Source: a virus
Direction: 5' to 3' (one strand)
Virus record (IMG/VR): IMGVR_UViG_3300025141_000344
Coordinates: 1 to 35,704 of that record
Length of the DNA stretch: 35,704 nt
The notes beneath the pieces were generated by a model, which was not told the origin of the DNA, made no database searches, and saw only the letters and a list, made by a program, of their open reading frames with translations. Shown one piece after another: positions 29,139-35,704 of this stretch. The position numbers were made by a program, and so were the translations under genes. Each line of letters starts with the position of its first letter. Position 1 is the first letter of the stretch.

Positions 29139-31666
29139 TGGCATTCACAGGCGCACAGCGCGATGCATTCTATGGGCGTGTCAAGAAGGAGCGGGGTGCC
29201 GACTTCTTCAACCAGAACCGCAAGGGAATCACCGGTCTGCTTCGTCAGCACGGTGGTGCTGACATGAACAAGCTGATGGGCGGACTCAACAGCCTTCCCC
29301 AGTCTGGTCCTGCGGCAACGGTGCAGACGAGCGGGAACAGGCAGGCACTGTCAAGGCCAAACTTGGCTCGGCAGAATCAGCAGTCGACATCTCCGACGCA
29401 GCCGGTGGTCCCAGAGTCTCACGCTGCGAGCCTCGGCGACTTCCAGTCGTCGTTCAATGCGACTCAGGGTCAGCAGAACTACAACCCGCAGTGGGACTAC
29501 AACAAAGATGGTGTGATCAATTTCACGGACTTCCTGCAGTATCGCGAGAACCCACAGGGAGTGCAGCCCGATCCTGTTGTGGATCCTCCGGGTCCGACGA
29601 GTCCGGTCCAGCCCGTCGTCGCTCCTCCGACTCCGACGACTCGCGATATGAACGTCGTGAAGCACGAGAACGCATTCACGAGACCGCTCGAAAATCTCGG
29701 CCAGCAGCAGGCGGACCTCGCGAACCGGTTCGACAATCTGTCGGCGACACTCCTGAAGCTGCAGGAGGAACGCAACAGACCGGACGTAGACATAAATGCA
29801 CTTCTGCAGGGATTCCAGAACACACTGAGCGATGCGAACAAGCCGTACATCGATCAGCTTGAGCAGCATCGTCTCGCCCAGAATCAGTTCATCAACGACT
29901 TCCAAGCGAGGCAGCAGCATCGCGAAGGTCAGTTGAACACAGAAGCGCAGAACGAGCGCGCGAGGAATCAGGCACTGAACCAACAGCTTGAGCAGCACCT
30001 CGCCCAGAGGTTCGCGCAGCAGGGTCAGCCCGACGCAATTACGCAGGCGGAACTTCTTCGCCTCGGAACGCAGAAGGGCGACGCAGAGGCTGCGCTCACG
30101 CAGAGGCTGAAGAGCCTCGGTGTCCTTCGCGGATCCGGTGCGCCCATCGACCGCTTCGGTGAACTGGAGGGAGGGTTCGCTCAGGCAGAGGCAGACATCC
30201 GTGGTCAGGGTCAGCTTCGAGACGAACGCGCCTTCGACGCCGGTCGTCAGCTTCTCGGAGACAGGCGTGCGACTCGTGCGGACGAGGCGAGGATCAGAGA
30301 GGCTGCGCTAGGTCGAGGTGTGCAGGAGATGGGACTCGGACTCAACGCGAATCAGCAGCTACAGAACCAAGTGTCCCAGAGCCGTCAGCAGGCACTGCAG
30401 GGTCTGACGAACATCGGTGCGCAGCTTGGGAACATCGGCGGACAGGACACGCTGGAGAACGTCTTCGGGTCGGCGGACAGGTCGGGCCAGTTCAACGGTG
30501 CGGACACGCTCGACCAACAGCGAGTGAGCAATGCGCTCAACCTTGGTCAGCAGCAGATCGACACGACACGTCGCGGTCAGGACATCAACCAGAGCAACTT
30601 CATCGGTCAGCAGGTCGGACGCTTCGGCGACCAGAACACCGTCGCTCGTGACCGTCTCGACATGGAGCAGGCAGCAGGCATCGCCGGTGGTGGACTCGAC
30701 ATCCTGTCACGGTTCGGTGTCATCCCCGGACCCGTCGGACAAAACGGCAACGGTGGTGGTGGTGACAGCCTCGTTGAGCGCGGCGTCAGAGGACTGTGGA
30801 ATCGATTCGGCCCCGGAGGAGAAGGTGGCGGAGGGTTCCCCGGACTCGACAACCTGCTCGCCCTCGACAACCCCTTCGCAGGTGGAGGTGATCTCGTCTC
30901 CGGGTTTACCAACGCATTCGGAGGCGGAGGTGGTATCGGGTTCCGTCCGGGTAGCGGAGGGTTTCCCGGCTCTGGCCTGATGACGGGCGGAGGCGGAGGA
31001 GCGGGACTCTCCAACGTCGCCAGTGCCGGTGGAAGGGGGGTGGGGTTCAACCCGCTTGGCGGAAGTGGGTTCGGCGCAGGCAACTTCGGAACTCAGGGTC
31101 CGGGCAGTCTCGTAAATTTCGGTGGCGGGAGTAGCGGTGCCGGTGGTCTAGGGTCCGCTGCTTCCGGTGGTGCTTCTGGCCTGACGAACGCAGCGTCGGC
31201 GACAACGCACGGTCCACTGAACCTCTCACAGGGAGCACTGCAGCAGGCAGGACTCGCGATGGGTGCCGGTCAGCTTGGCAACTACGCCTTCGACCAGTTG
31301 GGTCTGGAGTCGCTCGGCAACGCATCGAAGTGGGCGGGACGGGGTGCTGCACTGGGCAGCGTCGTTCCGGGTCTGGGAACGCTCGCCGGTGGACTTGCCG
31401 GTGGTGCGTTCGGGTTGGCGACCGGTCTGTTCGGCGGAGGAACCGATCCTGCGTCGATGGACAACAATCAGTTGTTGCGACAGATCCACAGGGCGAACCA
31501 AGGTCAGGGTCCGCGAGCGCGAGGGATCAATGCTCCCCTCGTCGCTGAGCTTGCGCGTCGCGGTGTCACCGACATCCCGGCAGCACTCGCCGCACTCGCC
31601 AACACTGAAAGACGGTTTGCGTCGAATCCCGGAGATCTGGAGATGGTGGGGCAGGAGACAGCGTAA
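29138..31666 (+). CDS. Large Gln/Gly-rich internal virion protein with an EF-hand-like loop
   Basis: 842 residues. The N-terminus (MAFTGAQRDAFYGRVKKERG) is followed by a Gln/Ser-rich region and DYNKDGVINFTD (120-131), a full EF-hand or dockerin-type calcium loop (D120, N122, D124, G125, I127, D131). After a Pro-rich linker comes a long Gln-rich coiled coil (about 190-500) and then a Gly-rich region with many GGGG runs (about 535-700). The C-terminus has a hydrophobic Gly/Ala stretch (LGSVVPGLGTLAGGLAGGAF), possibly membrane-inserting. This layout suits an ejected internal protein. No catalytic motif seen. Confidence 0.66.
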   Translation: MAFTGAQRDAFYGRVKKERGADFFNQNRKGITGLLRQHGGADMNKLMGGLNSLPQSGPAATVQTSGNRQALSRPNLARQNQQSTSPTQPVVPESHAASLGDFQSSFNATQGQQNYNPQWDYNKDGVINFTDFLQYRENPQGVQPDPVVDPPGPTSPVQPVVAPPTPTTRDMNVVKHENAFTRPLENLGQQQADLANRFDNLSATLLKLQEERNRPDVDINALLQGFQNTLSDANKPYIDQLEQHRLAQNQFINDFQARQQHREGQLNTEAQNERARNQALNQQLEQHLAQRFAQQGQPDAITQAELLRLGTQKGDAEAALTQRLKSLGVLRGSGAPIDRFGELEGGFAQAEADIRGQGQLRDERAFDAGRQLLGDRRATRADEARIREAALGRGVQEMGLGLNANQQLQNQVSQSRQQALQGLTNIGAQLGNIGGQDTLENVFGSADRSGQFNGADTLDQQRVSNALNLGQQQIDTTRRGQDINQSNFIGQQVGRFGDQNTVARDRLDMEQAAGIAGGGLDILSRFGVIPGPVGQNGNGGGGDSLVERGVRGLWNRFGPGGEGGGGFPGLDNLLALDNPFAGGGDLVSGFTNAFGGGGGIGFRPGSGGFPGSGLMTGGGGGAGLSNVASAGGRGVGFNPLGGSGFGAGNFGTQGPGSLVNFGGGSSGAGGLGSAASGGASGLTNAASATTHGPLNLSQGALQQAGLAMGAGQLGNYAFDQLGLESLGNASKWAGRGAALGSVVPGLGTLAGGLAGGAFGLATGLFGGGTDPASMDNNQLLRQIHRANQGQGPRARGINAPLVAELARRGVTDIPAALAALANTERRFASNPGDLEMVGQETA

Positions 31667-31697
31667 CACTTTCTGAATCCTACGCAGGAGTGAGAAG

Positions 31698-32870
31698 ATG
31701 GCACTGGGCGGAATCCTAAGAGCACTGACACCAAGCAAGGCTACACTCGCAGGCGCGGGTATGGCTGCGTCCGACTTCATCGAAGAAGAGCGGAAGCGTG
31801 GAGAGACGATGGCGACAAAGCAGTTCGTCGCCGCACTCCAACGTGCGCAGGCATCGGGCGACCAGAACGAAGTGAGGAACGTGCTCAGCGATCCCACGTT
31901 CAACAATGTCGACCCGGAGGTCAGGCAGCGTGCGATGTCGCAGCTACAGGACTCCGTTCAGGCGGGTCAGGCTCGCGAACTCAGACTGCAGGGACTCGAA
32001 GCCCAGAGGGAGCAGGCGCACGCAGACACGCTCCTCGAAGCCGACAAGCTGAAGGCGGAAGGCTTCAACGTCGAGATCGCAAACGAAGACACCGGTCTTC
32101 CATCCGGTCGTCCCGCTATCGGCACGCCACGCGCAGGCATCCGAATCCTCGGCAAGGGTCCGAACCTCAAGGCACTCGAAGCAGCCGAACTCGCGAACAA
32201 GGAGGCGCAGGCTGCGCTTACTGCGCAGAACGTCAAGCTGCGAGAGAAGCAGAACGAAGAACTACAGAACGAACTCGACGAGATCGACAGGCGAGCAGAG
32301 AACGATGCACGACACCTCCGGTCCATCGCTCGTGACCGTGGAGCACTCGACTTCCTGCGACCAGAGACGAAGGAGCGGCTGATGCCGCACCTTGTCGAGA
32401 TGGGCGTGAGCTTGACGAAGCCGCGCAGGATGCCACAGGCGTTCGTGAAGCAGATCGCCGAATACAACTCGGCCATCGAAGAGTTGAAGGCACTCGACGG
32501 GACGCTGAAGAAGTTCGGAGGAACGCACCCAGTCACCGGTGCGTGGAGTTGGATTCCCGGCACGCAAGAGCAGAAGGCACTCGCTGCGATCAATAGGTCG
32601 CGCCAGAGGATCGGTAAGACGCTCGAAGGTGGTGTGCTGCGGAAAGAGGACGAGGAGAAATACAAGAAGATCCTCCCTCACGTGTTCGACGCAAACAACA
32701 TCGCACAGTTCAAGATCGACGAGATGATGGCGACGCTCATCCGCGACAAGGAGATCCTGATGCAGACGTGGCAGGAGCTTGGCGCGGGTGCAGGCGAAGA
32801 CCCTGAACTCAACGCGCTGATCGAAGAGAAGGCTGCGCTGATGGGACTCTATCGACCGGAGAACTTCTAA
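31698..32870 (+). CDS. Coiled-coil virion protein
   Basis: 390 residues from ATG 31698; AGGAG lies seven bases upstream. The N-terminus is short and hydrophobic (LAGAGMAASDF), then long charged helices follow: ELRLQGLEAQREQAHADTLL, LREKQNEELQNELDEIDRRA. The C-terminal half is folded (LTKPRRMPQAFVKQIAEYNS, THPVTGAWSWIPGTQEQKAL). It is likely an internal or ejection protein like its neighbours; no family is recognised. The 31-base gap before it carries ACGCAGGAGTGAG, similar to the promoter start module. Stop and next start overlap (TAATG). Confidence 0.66.
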   Translation: MALGGILRALTPSKATLAGAGMAASDFIEEERKRGETMATKQFVAALQRAQASGDQNEVRNVLSDPTFNNVDPEVRQRAMSQLQDSVQAGQARELRLQGLEAQREQAHADTLLEADKLKAEGFNVEIANEDTGLPSGRPAIGTPRAGIRILGKGPNLKALEAAELANKEAQAALTAQNVKLREKQNEELQNELDEIDRRAENDARHLRSIARDRGALDFLRPETKERLMPHLVEMGVSLTKPRRMPQAFVKQIAEYNSAIEELKALDGTLKKFGGTHPVTGAWSWIPGTQEQKALAAINRSRQRIGKTLEGGVLRKEDEEKYKKILPHVFDANNIAQFKIDEMMATLIRDKEILMQTWQELGAGAGEDPELNALIEEKAALMGLYRPENF

Positions 32871-34972
32871 TGGCAGGGATGACCGAAGAGCAGAGACAGA
32901 AGCGTCTCGCCGAACTCGACTTGCTGATCGACAACCGACGAAAGCAGTTGCAGATTCAGACAGCGCAGCCAGTGACGTCGGGCGTCCAAACGACACCGAC
33001 TCCGCCGAACGAGTCGCCGGTCGGGTTCGGGACACGGATGGCTGCGTCGTTCCTCCGAGGAGATCAGCGCGACAACTACCTGAGCCGAAACCTGCCAGAG
33101 GGATTCACACTGGATCCCGGCGGACAGACAGCCACAGGACCGCAGGGACCGCAGCCGATTGACCCGTCCGGGTTCGACGTCGGTGACCTTGCCGATGTCG
33201 TCGGAGACGTCCCTGAGATCGCAGGAGGGGCGACTGCAGGGACAGCAGGAACTCTGTTCGGTCTTGGACTCGGCATTCCCACTGGTCCCGGTGCTGCGCT
33301 CACAGGTGCGACGATTGGGATGGGTTCTGCTGCCGCAGGATCTGCAGCAGGCGATGCGTTCAGGCAGGGGGTCGGCCAGATGATTGAGCCTGCTCCTTTT
33401 GACTACGGCTCTGTGGGCGACGCTGCGATGATGGGTGGGGCAGGCGAGGCTCTGGGTCCAGTTGCAGGGAAGGTCGCCGCAGAGGGCGTAGGGTTGGGTC
33501 TGAGAGGTCTTCGTCGTATGACCGGCGGACACCAACTCAGCGACATCGGGCAGCAGGCAGTGACCGACGCTCAGCGTCTCGGCATCCCAGAGCATCAGCT
33601 ACCTATCGGCACAACGACCGACTCTCGAATGACACTGGGACTCGACTCGCAACTTCGACGTTCGCCGATCACCGGCGGGATGTTCGACGAGGGCAACCAA
33701 GTTCTCCAGACGTCGATGGAGGAAGGACTCCAAGGTGTCCGTCGGAAGGTCGGCGGATCAATCGCCGACAACGCTGTCCTCGAATCAGGAATCGAACCGG
33801 CCATCGTTCGCGATGCGCTGATCGTGAACCACGCGCAACAGACTCAGGCAATTGATCGGGCACTGGATGTTGCGCACGAACAGTTCACTAACGCAGTCGG
33901 TCGTCCGCTGAACCAGATACAGATTCCTACTCCTGCGCTAGAAGCAGTTCGTGACGAAGCGGCTCGCGACCTCGCGTCGCAACCGGCACTGTCGCAGCTT
34001 CCAGAGTTCGGGGCTATGAAGAGGTTCTTCGCCGGTGCCCAGTTTGACAACCTCGACCAAGTGATGGAGCTTCGTCGCATCGCAGGTCAGATGATTGAGA
34101 ACCCGTCGACGGCAGATACCGGTCGACGTCTCTACGCTGCAGTGCTCGACGACCTTGAGCACGGACTGCTGTCCGAACTCTCCCTGCTCAAGGGGTCGAC
34201 TGCGGTGACGTCCTACAAGAAGATGCTGAACACCGCACGTCGGCAGTTCGAGGTCGGGCAGTCGACACTGGTGAAGCGTCTGTTCCCGAATGGCGAGCCG
34301 AACGTGTTCGTCCTCGGAGAAGTCGCCGACCGGATCTCCGGGTCGGGCGTGGGCGTCGACGACATCAAGCTCCTGAAGGAACGGCTCGGACTCGGAGCGC
34401 AAGGGCAGACCGGCATCGACATGGCGAATCGGCTGAAGGTCGGTCGCGAGCGCGTGCCCCTCCCGAAGACGGAGAAGGGTGAGTTCCTGTTCGACCAGAT
34501 CAAGCAGTTGTATCTCGACAACCTCCTCGCGAAGCACGCGACCGGTGACACTGGTGCGCTGAAGACGGCAGGCCGACAGTTCTACAAGACGCTGTTCGGA
34601 ACTCCGAAGGCAATGGCAGTGAGCAAAGAGATCTTCGGCGACGCAACGGAAGACGTGCGAGCATTCGCGAACCTCCTGCGCGACGTCGGGGTGTCTGAGA
34701 GGTTCTTCGCCGGTTCGCCGACCGCACCGCTCACAGAGATGCGCGACCTCATCTCTGTGCCGGGAGCCGTGGGCGCAGCGAGTCGCATCGGCGTCGCAAG
34801 GCAGTTCGTCTCGCCGCACCTCGGAGGCAAGGGTGCGATGATCGGTCGAGAGTTCTTCCAACGTGGTGAGCTACCAGACCTTCAGGCGTGGCTGCACCGG
34901 CATCGCAAACTCGCAGCGGCGACGCGAGTCACATCTCAAACAGCAGTGAGGGGATCCGATGGGAGCCGTTAG
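32870..34972 (+). CDS. Large internal/ejection virion protein
   Basis: 700 residues. The N-terminus is helical (MTEEQRQKRLAELDLLIDNR). A Gly/Ala-rich hydrophobic stretch near 120-165 (GTLFGLGLGIPTGPGAALTG) could insert in membranes. The remainder is mostly helical (EAVRDEAARDLASQPALSQL, LDDLEHGLLSELSLLKGSTA) and ends in a basic tail. Such large helical proteins with a hydrophobic segment, placed after the nozzle genes, fit podovirus ejection proteins. No lysozyme-type motif is visible. ATG 32870 overlaps the preceding stop (TAATG); the end overlaps the fibre gene by 14 bases. Confidence 0.66.
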   Translation: MAGMTEEQRQKRLAELDLLIDNRRKQLQIQTAQPVTSGVQTTPTPPNESPVGFGTRMAASFLRGDQRDNYLSRNLPEGFTLDPGGQTATGPQGPQPIDPSGFDVGDLADVVGDVPEIAGGATAGTAGTLFGLGLGIPTGPGAALTGATIGMGSAAAGSAAGDAFRQGVGQMIEPAPFDYGSVGDAAMMGGAGEALGPVAGKVAAEGVGLGLRGLRRMTGGHQLSDIGQQAVTDAQRLGIPEHQLPIGTTTDSRMTLGLDSQLRRSPITGGMFDEGNQVLQTSMEEGLQGVRRKVGGSIADNAVLESGIEPAIVRDALIVNHAQQTQAIDRALDVAHEQFTNAVGRPLNQIQIPTPALEAVRDEAARDLASQPALSQLPEFGAMKRFFAGAQFDNLDQVMELRRIAGQMIENPSTADTGRRLYAAVLDDLEHGLLSELSLLKGSTAVTSYKKMLNTARRQFEVGQSTLVKRLFPNGEPNVFVLGEVADRISGSGVGVDDIKLLKERLGLGAQGQTGIDMANRLKVGRERVPLPKTEKGEFLFDQIKQLYLDNLLAKHATGDTGALKTAGRQFYKTLFGTPKAMAVSKEIFGDATEDVRAFANLLRDVGVSERFFAGSPTAPLTEMRDLISVPGAVGAASRIGVARQFVSPHLGGKGAMIGREFFQRGELPDLQAWLHRHRKLAAATRVTSQTAVRGSDGSR

Positions 34973-35704
34973 TCAGCTTTACACGTTCGTTGCCGGTGCG
35001 GTTCCTACGGCAGCGCAGTGGAACTCAGACCCTGCCCAACTCTATGCACTGGTCAGCGGTCAGATCGACGAGGCGAATGTAGACAATGCTGGGTCGGACG
35101 GAATAGTTGGGATGTCGGTTGCCCAGACGGTTGCTGGAGGAAATCCGATAACGGGTGCGAAGGATTTTACTGCTGCGGTAAACCTAAATGGTGCTGTAGT
35201 GGCTGCAGGCGGCGTTACAATCAAAGACACGGACAACGCTGCGGGAAGCATACAGACGAACCTGACGCTAGAGTGGGACCCAGCCGATGGCAACCAGATG
35301 ACCGACAACTCGTCTGGTGTAGGCATAGACTTCAAGATGCCCGATGCGTCAGACAACCAGACGGTGTTTGCATCTCTTGATGTGCTATGTCTTGATGACT
35401 CTGCCAGTTCTGAAGATGGTGAGTTCAGTTTCAAGACTGTGGTAAATGCGTCTGAAACAGAGGTGCTAACTCTGTCAGGGGCTGCTGCTACGTTTACAGT
35501 TCCGATTGACCTTGCAGACAATGTGCAGATACAATTCGGTGACGCAGACGATGCTTCAATTAAGTGGGATGCTACAAATCTTGCGATTGCCGCTGGTTCC
35601 GCTGATGTAAAAATTACAGCAAGCAATGTCATACCAGCAACGAATGACGGGTCTGCTCTTGGGGTTTCTGGAACTGCGTGGTCTGACCTGTTTCTCGCGT
35701 CTGG
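34959..35704 (+). CDS. Tail fibre protein (partial, runs past window end)
   Basis: ATG 34959 has GAGGGG six bases upstream; the frame stays open to the last base (248 residues visible). It opens with MGAVSQLYTFVAGAVPTAAQ and an AxxWNSDPAQLYALVSGQID segment used by many fibre N-termini to attach to the tail. Repeats of beta elements follow, including NGSALGVSGTAWSDLFLASG-like sequence (about 230-248, here DGSALGVSGTAWSDLFLASG) known from marine phage fibres. From about 35100 on, base composition falls in GC and T/A-ending codons rise, unlike the upstream genes, which suggests a recently exchanged receptor-binding part. Confidence 0.8.
   Translation, partial: MGAVSQLYTFVAGAVPTAAQWNSDPAQLYALVSGQIDEANVDNAGSDGIVGMSVAQTVAGGNPITGAKDFTAAVNLNGAVVAAGGVTIKDTDNAAGSIQTNLTLEWDPADGNQMTDNSSGVGIDFKMPDASDNQTVFASLDVLCLDDSASSEDGEFSFKTVVNASETEVLTLSGAAATFTVPIDLADNVQIQFGDADDASIKWDATNLAIAAGSADVKITASNVIPATNDGSALGVSGTAWSDLFLAS

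Noticed and set aside
24900-32900. Repeats of GCGCAG-type words and Gln/Gly repeats as possible CRISPR or tandem repeats
   Set aside because: No regular spacing and no identical units above 12 bases; explained by amino-acid composition. No CRISPR array was seen.

Overview
The window reads as part of the genome of a tailed, short-tailed (podovirus-like) bacteriophage with a GC-rich host that uses ordinary Shine-Dalgarno and sigma70-type signals. Genes are packed head to tail with ATGA/TGATG overlaps. There is a terminase-portal-scaffold-capsid block, two connector/tail-nozzle proteins in place of a long tail tape-measure module, and large internal/ejection-type proteins, followed by a tail fibre whose repeats resemble those of marine phages. 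A proteobacterial, probably aquatic, host is an inference from composition and fibre style. No integrase, tRNA, CRISPR array, DNA polymerase or helicase is visible, so the replication genes must lie outside the window; both ends cut through genes.

Layout. (1) 1-1431, rightward: end of an unknown gene, then a lysis cassette (3-TM holin, small conserved protein, membrane protein, M15-type endopeptidase with a possible nested membrane ORF), closed by a strong hairpin at 1470-1507 where the two transcription directions converge. (2) 1554-8363, leftward: a SAM-methyltransferase-like protein, two small Cys-rich proteins, and a VWA-domain protein with an acidic linker next to a MoxR/RavA-type AAA+ ATPase. 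Upstream of these lie a 378-residue companion and two small proteins. Three sigma70-like promoters of one shared design (A/T tract, -35, -10, conserved start region) drive this region, and GC-rich hairpins fill its gaps. (3) 8506-14067, leftward: an early-type operon of about 16 small overlapping genes. It includes an XRE repressor-like protein, two coiled-coil membrane proteins, a RecT-like annealing protein behind a three-way-junction RNA leader, a Gam/Gp157-like protein and a nuclease-fold candidate. It ends in an intrinsic terminator at 8445-8482.

(4) 14068-14319: divergent control region with an excellent rightward promoter (TTGACT-17-TAAAAT) followed by a long hairpin. (5) 14320-35704, rightward late operon: small Zn-finger-like protein, small and large terminase, a second promoter (TTGACA-17-TAAAGT), portal, small proteins, scaffold-like protein, major capsid, decoration-like protein, and an 850-residue virion protein ending in a GNAT fold behind an A9 tract. 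These are followed by tail-connector and nozzle proteins, a Gln/Gly-rich protein with an EF-hand-like loop, two further internal virion proteins and a tail fibre cut by the window end.

The most interesting parts are the phage MoxR-VWA cassette with its promoter set, the A9 tract whose two alternative frames both stop at once, the structured leaders of the recT-like gene and of the late operon, and the nested membrane ORF in the endopeptidase gene.
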